The notes under the pieces were generated by a model. That model worked only from the letters and a program-made list of their open reading frames with translations. It made no database searches and was not told the DNA's origin. Position numbers and translations under genes: made by a program. This document shows, in pieces, positions 26,568 to 35,874 of a stretch of DNA of 64,000 nucleotides; position 1 is the first letter of the stretch; the number at the start of each line of letters is the position of its first letter. Source of the stretch: Luteimonas wenzhouensis (lineage in GTDB: Bacteria; Pseudomonadota; Gammaproteobacteria; Xanthomonadales; Xanthomonadaceae). The DNA lies in the NCBI RefSeq assembly GCF_007859305.1, contig NZ_VOHE01000005.1, positions 62,001-126,000 of the forward strand, given 5' to 3'.

Positions 26568-27458
26568 GTGGCCATCCACCCGCAGCAACGCGAACGCATC
26601 GCTTCCGGCAAGGGCTTCATCGCCGCGCTCGACCAGAGTGGTGGCAGCACGCCCCGGGCGCTCAAGCTCTACGGCGTCGACGAGTCGGCGTACTCGAACG
26701 AGGAAGAGATGTTCGCGCAGGTGCACGCGATGCGCGCGCGGATCGTCGGCAGTCCCGCGTTCGACCAGCGCATCCTCGGCGCGATCCTGTTCGAGCGCAC
26801 CATGGACGGCGAGTTCGCGGGCAAGAACGCGGTCGCCTACCTGTGGGAAGACAAGGGCGTGGTGCCGTTCCTCAAGATCGACAAGGGCCTGGCCGACGAG
26901 GCCGACGGCGTGCAGGTGATGAAGCCGATGCCCGGCCTGGCCGACCTGCTGGAGCGGGCCAGGGCGCGCGGCGTGTTCGGCACCAAGGAACGCTCGGTGA
27001 TCAAGGCCAACAACGCCAGGGGCATCGCCGCGGTGCTGGACCAGCAGTTCGAGGTCGCCCGCCAGGTGGTCGCCGCCGGACTGGTGCCGATCATCGAGCC
27101 GGAGGTGGACATCAAGGCCGCCGACAAGGCGCAGATCGAGGTCGCGCTCAAGCAGGGCCTGCTCGAGCGCCTGGACGCGCTCGATCCGTCCGGCCCGGTG
27201 ATGCTCAAGCTCACCCTTCCCGAGGTGGACGGCTTCTTCAAGGAGCTGGTGGAGCACCCGGTGGTGCTGCGCGTGGTCGCGCTCTCGGGTGGCTACAGCC
27301 GCGACGAGGCGAACGCCCGGCTCGCCCGCAACCCCGGCGTGATCGCCAGCTTCAGCCGCGCGCTGACCGAAGGCCTGACCGCGCAGCAGAGCGACGACGA
27401 GTTCAACAAGGCGCTCGACGCCTCGATCGAGTCGATCTACCAGGCCTCGATCACCTGA
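26568..27458 (+). CDS. class I fructose-bisphosphate aldolase
   Basis: The 296-residue protein matches the bacterial class I aldolase type found in Xanthomonas relatives, which cleaves fructose 1,6-bisphosphate through a Schiff base. It has [21 protein letters not shown] at the N-terminus, [20 protein letters not shown] in the middle, [10 protein letters not shown], and the likely Schiff-base lysine in [13 protein letters not shown], followed by [23 protein letters not shown] at 26568 is the start, backed by AGGAGAA at a proper distance. It stands 128 bases behind the CoA-transferase, so it may have its own promoter. It gives glycolytic or gluconeogenic capacity next to the sugar genes. Confidence 0.95.
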   Translation: MAIHPQQRERIASGKGFIAALDQSGGSTPRALKLYGVDESAYSNEEEMFAQVHAMRARIVGSPAFDQRILGAILFERTMDGEFAGKNAVAYLWEDKGVVPFLKIDKGLADEADGVQVMKPMPGLADLLERARARGVFGTKERSVIKANNARGIAAVLDQQFEVARQVVAAGLVPIIEPEVDIKAADKAQIEVALKQGLLERLDALDPSGPVMLKLTLPEVDGFFKELVEHPVVLRVVALSGGYSRDEANARLARNPGVIASFSRALTEGLTAQQSDDEFNKALDASIESIYQASIT

Positions 27459-27518
27459 GTCCGCGCGCCGGCCCGCCCCGCCGCGCGCTGTCACCCTCCC
27501 GCGGCGGGCCCCGCCATC

Positions 27519-27618
27519 CCCCTCCCCCCGCGGAGCAGGGCCTGATTCATCCTCCCCCGCCTGCGGGGCAGGGCCGGATCCCCCTCCCCCGTCTGCGGGG
27601 GAGGGCCGGGGTGGGGGC
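27519..27618. repeat. three tandem units of the GC-rich hairpin repeat
   Basis: This intergenic stretch holds three successive copies of a unit built as CCTCCCCCGC, two variable bases, GCGGGGGAGG, GCCGG; the last copy ends in GGGGTGGGGG. Each forms a GC hairpin. The same unit recurs at 38.0 kb, 56.8 kb, 57.3 kb and 58.0 kb, so it is a dispersed REP-like element of this genome. Confidence 0.75.
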
Positions 27619-27660
27619 CAGCCGCCCCCCGCCCCTCCCCCTCCCCGTCACGCCCCCACG

Positions 27661-28305
27661 ATGCCCACGCCCCACCCCCCCACCACCGCCCTGCTGGTGA
27701 TCGACCTCCAGCCCGACTTCATGCCCGGCGGCGCGCTCCCTTGCCACGAGGGCGACGCGATCGTGCCCGGCATCGCCGACCTGCTCGCCTCGCGCGCCTA
27801 CCGCACCGTGGTCGCCACCCAGGACTGGCATCCGCGCGGCCACGCCTCCTTCGCCTCCAGCCACGCCGGGCGCCAGCCGTTCGAGACCATCGAACTGCAC
27901 GGCCATCCGCAGGTGCTGTGGCCCGACCATTGCGTGCAGGGCACCCCGGGCGCGGCGCTCGACCCGCGCGTGGACTGGAGCCCGGTGGACCTGGTGCTGC
28001 GCAAGGGCACCCGCCCGCAGGTGGATTCCTACAGCGCCTTCCGCGAGAACGTCGGTCCGGACGGCCGCCGCCCGCCCACCGGCCTGGCCGGCTGGCTGCG
28101 CGAGCGCGGCATCGAGGAAGTGCACCTGTGCGGGCTGGCGCGCGACTACTGCGTGCTGTGGTCGGCGCAGGATGCGATCGAGGCGGGCTTGCGCGCGAGC
28201 GTCCTGTGGGAGCTCACGCGGCCGGTGACGCCGGAAGGCGATGCACCCACGCGCGCCGCACTCGGCGCGGCGGGTGCATCGGTGGAACAGGTCTCGCCCC
28301 CATGA
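27661..28305 (+). CDS. pncA: nicotinamidase
   Basis: The 214-residue isochorismatase-fold enzyme hydrolyses nicotinamide to nicotinate and ammonia for NAD salvage. The catalytic triad is visible: D15 (VIDLQPDF), K115 (VLRKGTRPQ) and C164 (LARDYCVLWSA). The metal ligands lie in TQDWHPRGHASF and the start of LWPDHC. The gene stands alone, directly behind three copies of the GC-rich repeat, and converges on metE with a gap of only 12 bases. It is cytoplasmic. The assignment is firm. Confidence 0.95.
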   Translation: MPTPHPPTTALLVIDLQPDFMPGGALPCHEGDAIVPGIADLLASRAYRTVVATQDWHPRGHASFASSHAGRQPFETIELHGHPQVLWPDHCVQGTPGAALDPRVDWSPVDLVLRKGTRPQVDSYSAFRENVGPDGRRPPTGLAGWLRERGIEEVHLCGLARDYCVLWSAQDAIEAGLRASVLWELTRPVTPEGDAPTRAALGAAGASVEQVSPP

Positions 28306-28317
28306 GGGGCATGGACG

Positions 28318-30606
28318 CTAGGCGGCCGCCTGGTCCAGGCGCAACTCCTTGGCCGCCGCAACCATCGCCTCCAGGGCGGCCGTTGTCTCGGCCCAGCCGC
28401 GGGTCTTGAGTCCGCAGTCCGGGTTGACCCAGATCTGGTCGACCGCGAGCACCGACGTGGCCTTGCGGAGCAGGTCGCCCATCTCATCGCGATCGGGAAT
28501 GCGCGGGGAATGGATGTCGTAGATGCCCGGGCCGATGGCGTTGGGATAGCGGAACTGCGCGAACGCATCCAGCAGCTCCATCCGCGACCGCGAGGTTTCG
28601 ATCGAGATCACGTCCGCGTCCATCGCGGCGACCGCTTCGATGATGTCGTTGAACTCCGAGTAGCACATGTGGGTGTGGATTTGCGTCTCATCGTCCACCG
28701 GCGAAGTCGTGATGCGGAAGCACTCCACGGCCCATTCCAGATACGCGTCCCAGTCCTTGCGCAGCAGCGGCAGGCCCTCGCGCAGCGCGGGTTCGTCGAC
28801 CTGGATGATGCCGATGCCGGCCGCCTCCAGGTCCGCCACCTCGTCGCGCAGCGCAATCGCGATCTGCCGGCATGTGTCCGCACGCGGCTGGTCGTCGCGC
28901 ACGAACGACCACTGCAGCAAGGTCACCGGGCCGGTCAGCATGCCCTTCATCGGTCGTTGGGTCAGCGACTGGGCGTAGGTCGACCAGCGCACCGTCATCG
29001 GCGCGGGGCGCGACACGTCGCCATAGATGATCGGCGGCTTCACGCAGCGCGAGCCGTAGCTCTGGACCCAGCCGTTCCGGGTGAAGGCGAATCCTTCCAG
29101 CTGCTCGCCGAAATACTCGACCATGTCGTTGCGTTCGAACTCGCCATGCACCAGCACGTCGATGCCGATCTGCTCCTGTACCTGCACGCAGTGCGCGGTC
29201 TGCTGTTCGAGGAACTGGACGTACTGTGACTCGTCCAGCCGGCCGGCCCTGAACGCGGCGCGCGCCTTGCGCACCTCCGGGGTCTGCGGAAATGACCCGA
29301 TCGTGGTGGTCGGGAACGCCGGCAAGCCATAGCGGCGCTGCTGGAGCGCGCTGCGCTGCGCATATGGGCTCTTGCGGCGCGCATCGTCCGGGGTGAGGGC
29401 CTCGACCCTCGCAGCGACCTCGGCCCGGTGGACGCGCCTGGACCGGCGGCGTTGCTGGAGACGCTCGCGTGCGAGCTCGAGGGTCGCGTTTGCCGATGCC
29501 AGGCCATTGAGCGCATCGGCCACCACCCGAAGCTCGCTGAGCTTCTCCTTGGCGAAGGCAAGCCAGCCGCGAAGCTCCGTCGCCAGTCCGGTTTCGAGGC
29601 TCGCGTCGATGGGCACGTGCAGCATCGAACACGAGGGCGCCACCTGCAGGCGCTCCTTGCCGAGGCGGTCGGCGGCGCTGCGCGCGAGCAGCACGGCCCG
29701 GTCGAGATCGGCGCGCCAGATGTTGCGACCGTCCACCAGCCCGAGCGAGAGCACGCAGTCCTCGCGCAGCGCACCGAGCACCGCATCCAGCTGTCCGGGC
29801 GCACGCACCAGGTCCACGTGCAGGCCCTGGGCCGGCAGGGATGCGGCCCACGGCAGGTTGTGCTCCAGCGTGCCGAAGTAGGTCGCCAGCAGCAGCTTCG
29901 GGCCGGCCGCATCGGCAAGCGTGTGATAGGCCTCCTCGTATGCGCGCCGCTCCGCATCGCCGAGATCCAGCACCAGGCAGGGCTCGTCCAGCTGGACCCA
30001 CTGCGCGCCGGCATCCCGGAGCTGGGCAAGCAGTTGCGCGTACGCCGTAAGCAGCGCCGGCAACAGGTCCAGGGCCTGGCTGCCGTCCACGCACTTGGAC
30101 AACAGCAGGAAGCTCACCGGGCCCAGCAGCACCGGGCGTGCCCTGGCGCCGGCGTCGCGCGCTTCGATGAACTCCGCAAGCGGCTTGTCGCCACGCAGGC
30201 GGAACGACTGCCCGCGCTCCAGCTCCGGCACCAGGTAGTGGTAGTTCGTGTCGAACCACTTGGTCATCTCCAGCGCAGGCAGGTCGAGGCCGTCGTCCTG
30301 CCAGCCACGCGCCATCGAGAAGTAGCCGCGCAAGGGGTCCGCATCGAACAGGGGCCTGTAGCGTGCGGGAATCGCGTCGAACAGCACGGCCGTGTCCAGC
30401 ACGTGGTCGTACAGGGAAAAATCGTTGCAGGGCACGACATCGGCGCCTGCGGCGTGCTGCAGCTGCCAGTGCCGCAGCCGGAGCGCCCTGGCCTGGTCGT
30501 GCAGCTGTCCGGCGGTGGAGTCGCCGCGCCAGTAGGCCTCGACGGCCTTCTTCAGTTCGCGTCGCAGGCCGATGCGGGGAAAGCCCAGATTGCATACGGT
30601 GGTCAT
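28318..30606 (-). CDS. metE: cobalamin-independent methionine synthase
   Basis: The 762-residue enzyme transfers a methyl group from 5-methyltetrahydropteroyltriglutamate to homocysteine without B12. The catalytic zinc ligands are H646 and C648 (HTHMCYSEF), the Glu near 670 (ISIETSRS) and C731 (NPDCGLKTR); all are shifted by five from E. coli H641/C643/E665/C726. The N-terminal pseudo-duplicated barrel starts MTTVCNLGFPRIGLRRELKKAVEAYW. The true start is 30606; the open frame upstream runs through the riboswitch and is not protein. A cobalamin riboswitch and a palindrome lie before it, so it should be shut off when B12 is available and MetH can take over. Confidence 0.97.
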   Translation of the reverse strand: MTTVCNLGFPRIGLRRELKKAVEAYWRGDSTAGQLHDQARALRLRHWQLQHAAGADVVPCNDFSLYDHVLDTAVLFDAIPARYRPLFDADPLRGYFSMARGWQDDGLDLPALEMTKWFDTNYHYLVPELERGQSFRLRGDKPLAEFIEARDAGARARPVLLGPVSFLLLSKCVDGSQALDLLPALLTAYAQLLAQLRDAGAQWVQLDEPCLVLDLGDAERRAYEEAYHTLADAAGPKLLLATYFGTLEHNLPWAASLPAQGLHVDLVRAPGQLDAVLGALREDCVLSLGLVDGRNIWRADLDRAVLLARSAADRLGKERLQVAPSCSMLHVPIDASLETGLATELRGWLAFAKEKLSELRVVADALNGLASANATLELARERLQQRRRSRRVHRAEVAARVEALTPDDARRKSPYAQRSALQQRRYGLPAFPTTTIGSFPQTPEVRKARAAFRAGRLDESQYVQFLEQQTAHCVQVQEQIGIDVLVHGEFERNDMVEYFGEQLEGFAFTRNGWVQSYGSRCVKPPIIYGDVSRPAPMTVRWSTYAQSLTQRPMKGMLTGPVTLLQWSFVRDDQPRADTCRQIAIALRDEVADLEAAGIGIIQVDEPALREGLPLLRKDWDAYLEWAVECFRITTSPVDDETQIHTHMCYSEFNDIIEAVAAMDADVISIETSRSRMELLDAFAQFRYPNAIGPGIYDIHSPRIPDRDEMGDLLRKATSVLAVDQIWVNPDCGLKTRGWAETTAALEAMVAAAKELRLDQAAA

Positions 30607-30749
30607 GTACGTGTACTCCTCGGTTCGTGGTCGCCCCCTCGGGCGATGCGGAGCCGTGCGGACACACGCGAAGGCACGCGCCTTGGTTCGAAAGGCGCGA
30701 CCTTCCCGCGCCTCCCACGGGCGCCAGGTCGACGGAGATCGCTCTCCGG

Positions 30750-30912
30750 CCGAGGCAGGTCTTCGGGCTCGTGGACGCAGGACGGGGCGCGTCCTCCCTA
30801 CTGTTCGCCGCTTCCCGGGCAATGCCCAGTGCTTATGGCGAAGGTCGTTTCCACATACCGCTGCGGGGCAGCGCCGGCTTCGACCCGTGGGTCCTACCGG
30901 CTTCCCTTTCAA
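30750..30912 (-). ncRNA. cobalamin riboswitch controlling metE
   Basis: Reading the minus strand, the conserved parts appear in the right order: AGGGAAGCCGGT at the 5' side, GCCGGCGCTGCCCCGCAGCGGT, GCACTGGGCATT followed by GGGAAGCGGCG, and the B12 box AGCCCGAAGACCTGCC at 30754-30769. About 145 bases separate the aptamer from the metE start, room for an expression platform. In the family, adenosyl- or methylcobalamin binding shuts off the downstream gene, which fits a B12-independent enzyme. Confidence 0.95.
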
Positions 30913-30915
30913 ACA

Positions 30916-30941
30916 TATCGCTCTATCAAGATAAAGCGATA
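30916..30941. promoter_or_regulatory. 26-bp near-perfect palindrome before the metE riboswitch (probable operator)
   Basis: The left arm TATCGCTCTATC and right arm GATAAAGCGATA flank a central AA; 11 of 12 arm positions pair. It begins just upstream (minus strand) of the aptamer, where a promoter should be, and is much AT-richer than its surroundings. The arrangement fits an operator of a dimeric repressor or activator of methionine genes. From memory its ATC-AA-GAT core resembles operators of ArsR-type S-adenosylhomocysteine regulators (SahR). I could not verify that. Confidence 0.65.
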
Positions 30942-31175
30942 CGTACCTTGGCGGGCGGGACATTACGCCGGTCCAGGGGCGGGGTCAAGCGTCGGCGAGG
31001 CGGCTTCGGGCATCCTCCCGACGTCGGCCTCGCGGCTGGCGGAAGGGCCGCGGGAGATGTCGCGCTACGGCGGGCGTACCGGGCCAGGTGCCGGGATGCC
31101 GAGGCGATCGGATCGATCCGGCTGCAGGCGGCGGGCGCGCACCTGCATCGCCCCAGGGCATCCGGGAATGGCGGC

Positions 31176-32027
31176 TCAGCGGAACACGACCGTGCGGTGG
31201 CCGTTGAGCAGGATCCGGTGTTCGACGTGCAGGCGCACCGCGCGCGCCAGCACCCGCGACTCGATGTCGCTGCCGATCCGCGCCAGTGCCGCCGGCGTCA
31301 TCGAATGGTCCACGTGGACCACGTCCTGCTCGATGATCGGGCCCTCGTCGAGGTCCGGCGTCACGTAGTGCGCGGTCGCGCCGATGATCTTGACTCCGCG
31401 CGCATGCGCCTGGTGGTAGGGCTGGGCACCCTTGAAGCTGGGCAGGAAGCTGTGGTGGATGTTGATCACCCGCCCGGCCAGCGCCTCGCACAGCCCGGGC
31501 GAGAGGATCTGCATGTAGCGCGCCAGCACCACCAGGTCGACCTGCTCGCGCTCCACCAGGTCGAGGATCGCGCGCTCCTGCTCGGCGCGGTTCGCGGCAT
31601 CGACCGGCAGGTGGTGGAACGGCACGTCGTAGGAGCCGGCGAGCTGGGCGTAGTCGGGATGGTTGGACACCACCGCGGCGATGTCGGCGCGCAGCTGGCG
31701 GCTGCGGGTGCGGTAGAGCAGGTCGTTGAGGCAGTGGCCCTGGCGGCTGACCAGCACCAGCAGCCGCGCGCGCCGCTGCACGTCGTGCATCGCCCACTCC
31801 ATCCCGCAGGCCTCGGCCAGCGGCGCGAACGCCTCGCGCACCGCGTTGAAATCGCCGTCGGCCGGCACGTCGAAATGCACGCGCAGGAAGAACCGCCCCG
31901 ATTCGCCGTCGCCGAACTGCTGCGCGTCGAGGATGTTGCAGCCGTGTTCGAACAGCAGCCCGGAGACGCGGTAGACGATGCCGGGGCGGTCCGGGCAGGA
32001 GAGGGCGAGGATGTAGTCGTGGCGCAT
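31176..32027 (-). CDS. purU: formyltetrahydrofolate deformylase
   Basis: The 283-residue enzyme hydrolyses 10-formyltetrahydrofolate to formate and tetrahydrofolate, balancing one-carbon pools. The N-terminal 80 residues are an ACT regulatory domain (ILALSCPDRPGIVYRVSGLLFEHGCNI). The C-terminal formyltransferase fold carries VINIHHSFLPSFKGAQPYHQA and GATAHYVTPDLDEGPIIEQD, with the catalytic His and Asp. ATG at 32027 is the first sensible start. It lies next to metE on the same strand (570 bases apart, separated by the riboswitch region), a natural one-carbon/methionine neighbourhood. It may also be cotranscribed with the reductase gene upstream (53-base gap). Confidence 0.95.
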   Translation of the reverse strand: MRHDYILALSCPDRPGIVYRVSGLLFEHGCNILDAQQFGDGESGRFFLRVHFDVPADGDFNAVREAFAPLAEACGMEWAMHDVQRRARLLVLVSRQGHCLNDLLYRTRSRQLRADIAAVVSNHPDYAQLAGSYDVPFHHLPVDAANRAEQERAILDLVEREQVDLVVLARYMQILSPGLCEALAGRVINIHHSFLPSFKGAQPYHQAHARGVKIIGATAHYVTPDLDEGPIIEQDVVHVDHSMTPAALARIGSDIESRVLARAVRLHVEHRILLNGHRTVVFR

Positions 32028-32080
32028 AGGCGCGCCATGGTATGCGAGCGCGGGCCCCGCGCGGACGGCGGTTGCAGCTG

Positions 32081-33190
32081 TTACCGACCCCGGGGCGCGG
32101 CGAACACGCCCCGCGCCTGCGCCGGCTCGCAGCGCAGGTACTGCGGTGGCGCCTGCACCGAGGCGCCCAGCTCGGCAGCGGCATGCCAGGGCCAGCGCGG
32201 GTCGTAGAGGATGCCGCGGGCCAGGGCCACCGCATCGGCATGGCCCTCGGCGACCACCGCCTCGGCCTGGCGCGGCCGGGTGATCATCCCCACCGCGACC
32301 ACTGGCATCCGCACTTGCGCGCGGATCGCCGCGGCGAACGGCACCTGGTAGCCGGGGCCGGGCTCGATCCGCTGGCGTGGATCCAGGCCGCCGCTGGAGA
32401 CGTGGATGAAGTGGCAGCCGCGCGCGTCGAGCGCGCGCGCCAGGGCGATGCTCTGCTCCAGGTCCCAGCCGCCCTCGACCCAGTCGGTGGCCGAGATGCG
32501 CACGCCCAGCGCCATGCGCCCGGGCAGCGCTGCGCGCACCGCGTCGAACACCCGCAGCACCAGGCGCATGCGGTTCTCCAGGCTGCCGCCGTGGTCGTCG
32601 TCGCGCCGGTTGGACAGCGGCGACAGGAACTGGTGCAGCAGGTAGCCGTGCGCGGCGTGGAGTTCGACCAGGTCCAGGCCGATGCGCGCGGCGCGGCGGG
32701 CGGAGTCGACGAACGCATCCACCAGCGCATCGATGCCGGCCGCGTCCAGCGCCTGCGGCGCGGGATGCCGTTCGTCGTACGCCAGCGCGGAGGCGGACAC
32801 GGTGGTCCAGCCGCCGGGCTCGCCGGCGGCGATCGGGCCGCCGCCCTCCCACGGCCGCGCGGTGGACGCCTTGCGCCCGGCATGCGCCAGCTGGATGCCC
32901 AGCGGCATCGGCGACCAGCGCCGCAGCGAGGCCAGCAGCGCGGCCAGCGCCGCCTCCTGGTCGTCGTTCCACAGGCCCAGGTCGGCATGGCTGATGCGGC
33001 CGTCGGCCTGCACCGCGGTCGCCTCCAGGATCAGGAGCCCGGCCCCGGACAGCGCCAGGTGGCCCAGGTGGATGTGGTGCCAGTCCGACGCCACGCCGTC
33101 GTGCGCCGAGTACTGGCACATGGGGGCGATGACGATGCGGTTGGGCAGTTCCAGGGGGCCGATGCGGAGCGGCGAGAACAGCTGGCTCAT
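32081..33190 (-). CDS. YqjM-like NADH:flavin oxidoreductase (old yellow enzyme family)
   Basis: The 369-residue FMN enzyme has LFSPLRIGPLELPNRIVIAPMCQYSAHDG at the N-terminus (the Cys in APMCQYS is the redox-modulating Cys of the YqjM subgroup), QLAHAGRK, VELHAAHGYLLHQFLSPLSNRRDDDHGGSLENR with the substrate-binding His pair, and VGMITRPRQAE for phosphate binding. It reduces activated C=C bonds such as enones or nitro compounds, often in stress defence. The start at 33190 gives the classic N-terminus; an upstream in-frame ATG at 33235 adds atypical residues. It is separated from the broken chemoreceptor by a strong hairpin. Confidence 0.94.
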   Translation of the reverse strand: MSQLFSPLRIGPLELPNRIVIAPMCQYSAHDGVASDWHHIHLGHLALSGAGLLILEATAVQADGRISHADLGLWNDDQEAALAALLASLRRWSPMPLGIQLAHAGRKASTARPWEGGGPIAAGEPGGWTTVSASALAYDERHPAPQALDAAGIDALVDAFVDSARRAARIGLDLVELHAAHGYLLHQFLSPLSNRRDDDHGGSLENRMRLVLRVFDAVRAALPGRMALGVRISATDWVEGGWDLEQSIALARALDARGCHFIHVSSGGLDPRQRIEPGPGYQVPFAAAIRAQVRMPVVAVGMITRPRQAEAVVAEGHADAVALARGILYDPRWPWHAAAELGASVQAPPQYLRCEPAQARGVFAAPRGR

Positions 33191-33311
33191 GGGCGGTCGC
33201 ACGGGGGAAAGGCCCTGGCATTGCAACGCCGCCACCGTGTGGCTTCAACCCCGGTGGTGGATCGCAGCATCGCGCCGGCCTCCGGACCGCGACCACCGGC
33301 GACGAAGAACG

Positions 33312-33337
33312 GCGCCGGCCCCACGAGGGGCCGGCGC
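33312..33337 (-). terminator. 11-bp GC hairpin behind the chemoreceptor gene (likely terminator)
   Basis: GCGCCGGCCCC, loop of four bases, GGGGCCGGCGC: a perfect 11-bp stem about 40 bases after the receptor stop. On the minus strand it is followed by CGTTCTTCGTCG, only weakly T-rich, so it may act as a pause or mRNA 3' end rather than a canonical intrinsic terminator. Confidence 0.55.
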
Positions 33338-33377
33338 AGGTCGATCGCGTCGTGGCAGGCCCGGCCTGCGCGGCGTC

Positions 33378-35633
33378 CTAGAACTCGCGCCAGTCCTCGT
33401 CGCCGGCGATCGCCGCGTCCAGCACCGGCGCCGGGCGCGGGGCCGGGGCGGGTGCCCTGGGAGCCCGAGGGCGCGGGGGCGTGTCCGCCTGCGGGCGGAC
33501 GGGGGCGGCCGGAACCGGGGCCGCGGGGGCCGGCGTCTGGCCGGCCAGGCGGAACACCGACACCAGTTCGACCAGCTCGCTGGCCTGCTCCTCCATGGAA
33601 CGGGCCGCGGCGCTGGCTTCCTCCACCAGCGCGGCGTTCTGCTGGGTGGCCTCGTCCATCTGCACCACCGTCTGGCTCACCTGCTCGATGCCGGCGGACT
33701 GTTCCTGCGAGGCGGCCGAGATCTCGGCCATGATGCTGGTCACCCGCTCCACGCTGCCCACGATCTGGTGCATCGTGTCCCCGGCCTGGCGCACCAGCTC
33801 CGAGCCGTTGGCCACCTTCTCCACCGAGTCGTCGATCAGCTGCTTGATCTCCTTGGCGGCGCTGGCCGAACGCTGCGCCAGCGAGCGCACCTCCGAGGCC
33901 ACCACCGCGAAGCCGCGGCCCTGCTCGCCGGCGCGCGCGGCTTCCACCGCCGCGTTCAGCGCCAGGATGTTGGTCTGGAAGGCGATGCCGTCGATCAGCG
34001 AGATGATCTCGGCGATCTTGCGCGAGGATTCCTCGATCCCGGCCATGGTCTCGACCACCCGCACGGCCAGCTGGCCGCCTTCGGAGGCCACGCCGGTCGC
34101 GCCGATCGCCAGCTGGTTGGCCTAGCGCGCGTGCTCGGCGTTCTGGCGCACGGTGGAGGTCAGCTCCTCCATCGTGGCGGCTGTCTCCTCCAGGTTGGCG
34201 GCCTGCTGCTCGGTGCGGCGCGCCAGGTCGGCGTTGCCCGCCGAGATCTCGGCGGCGGAACTGTCGATGCTGCGCGAGGCCTGCTGGATGCGGCTGACCA
34301 TGGTGGTCAGGTGGCCCACGGTGGCGTTGGCGTCATCGCGCATCTCGGCGAACACGCCCTCGTACTCACCCTCCATACGCGCGCCCAGGTCGCCCCGGGC
34401 GATCGCCTTGAGCAGCTGCGAGATCGACTGCAGGCTGCCGTCGGTGGTGGCCATCAGGCGGTTGAGGTCCGCCACCATGTCGCGGAAGCCGAACTCGAAG
34501 CGGGCCTCGTCGCCGCGCAGGCTGAAGTCGCCGCGCGTCGCGGCCTGGCTGATCGTGCCGATCTCCTGGCTGAGCGCCAGCAGGCTCGCCTTCACGCTGT
34601 CCATGGCCTCCATCAGCACCGCCTTGCCGCCCGGCACGCGCGGGAAGTCCTCGCGCAGGTCGCCACGGGCATAGGCGGCGGCCAGGTGGCCGGCGTGCAG
34701 CGCGGCCTGGATGTGTTCGTGCATCACCGCGTTGATGACCGCGGTCAGGTGGCGGAACTCGCCCTGCACCGCCGTTTCGTCCAGGCGCACGGAGATGTTG
34801 CCCAGGTCGTGCTGGCGGCCGAGTTCGATCGCATCCGACACCAGGGTCTGCAGCGTCTCGCGGGTGGCCTGCACCGCGCGCAGCACTTCGCCGGCCTCGT
34901 CGGTGCCGCCCTCCAGCCGGGCGCCGTCGATGCGGCCGGCGGCCAGTTCGCGCGCGGCGGCCGCGGCCCGTGCCAGCGGGCCGGTCAGGCTGCGGGTGAA
35001 CACCACGCCCAGGAACACGCCCAGGACCACGGCGAACCCGAGCACGATGAACAGCGTGGTGCGCGCGGCGGCCGCGGCGGCCACCGCCGCCGTCCGCGCC
35101 TCGTCCATCATCGATGCTTCGCGCTGGAGGTAGGCGTCCACGCTCGCGCGCCACCGGTCGAGGCCGGCGGCGGCCTGGTCCTGGAGGTAGGCCACGGCCT
35201 CGTCGCGGCGGCCGGCGGTGGCCAGGCCGATCACCTCGTCGTTGAGCGGCGCCGCGGCGTCGTGGGCCGCGCCCACCGCCGCCAGCGCCTTGCGGCCGCC
35301 TTCGCGGGCCGGCATCGCCTGCAGCTGCTCGTAGGCCTGGCCGAACGCTTCGCGGGCCGCGGCGATGCCGGCCAGGGCCTGCCGCAGCCGATCCTCGTCG
35401 CCGGCCAGCAGCATGGCATGCAGGTGCAGGTTGAGATCGCCGGCCGAGCGGTACAGCGCGTCGGCCAGCCGGGTCTTGGTCACCCGTTCGACGGTGATCT
35501 TCTCGAGGTGCCCCTCGAGGGTGGACAGCGACCAGGCCGACACCACGGCGATGGAGGCCATCAGCGCGAGCATCAGGCCGAAGCCGGCAAACATGCGCTT
35601 GCCGACCGTGAAGCGTTGCAGAAAGTTGTTCAT
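33378..35633 (-). pseudogene. methyl-accepting chemotaxis protein interrupted by an in-frame amber codon
   Basis: The uninterrupted frame would give about 751 residues: a TM1 (MFAGFGLMLALMASIAVVSAWSL), a four-helix periplasmic sensor, TM2 (TTLFIVLGFAVVLGVFLGVVF), HAMP, and a signalling domain with the MCP hairpin tip ([39 protein letters not shown]). A TAG at 34122-34124 (codon 504) cuts it between ELTSTVRQNAEHAR and [16 protein letters not shown]. Both halves are in the same frame and otherwise intact, and related receptors have Gln (CAG) here, so a single C-to-T change explains it. The 503-residue product would lack the CheA/CheW-binding tip and be inactive. It is either a recent pseudogene, an amber-suppressed gene or a sequencing error. 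Confidence 0.9.
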
Positions 35634-35766
35634 GACTCACCTGGGGGGGAGGGTGCGCGCTTCACGAGGGGGCGCCGGGCCGTCCGTGGACACGCGAGGG
35701 GGGAGGGGGTGGCCCGGGCGCTGCCGGACGCGCCACCCGTGCCGAACTGCGCGTTCGGCAGTCCGG

Positions 35767-35793
35767 TTATCGGCCGGGCCGCCGCTTAAATGA
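35767..35793 (-). promoter_or_regulatory. FliA (sigma-28) type promoter of the chemoreceptor gene
   Basis: The minus strand carries a perfect sigma-28 -10 element GCCGATAA (35767-35774). A TCAT at 35790-35793 sits 15 bases upstream in the -35 position and matches the TAAA consensus only partly. Transcription would start about 125 bases before the receptor start. Flagellar-class control fits a chemotaxis gene. Confidence 0.6.
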
Positions 35794-35874
35794 GGATCCG
35801 GCCATTCGCGTTGCATATCGGATCGATTGACGCTGTGAATCGCATGCCCTTTCCCCACCCCTCCCCAAGCGGCT

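Noticed and set aside
30942-31175. Gap between purU and the metE palindrome
   Set aside because: No gene, no RNA motif and no clear terminator seen.
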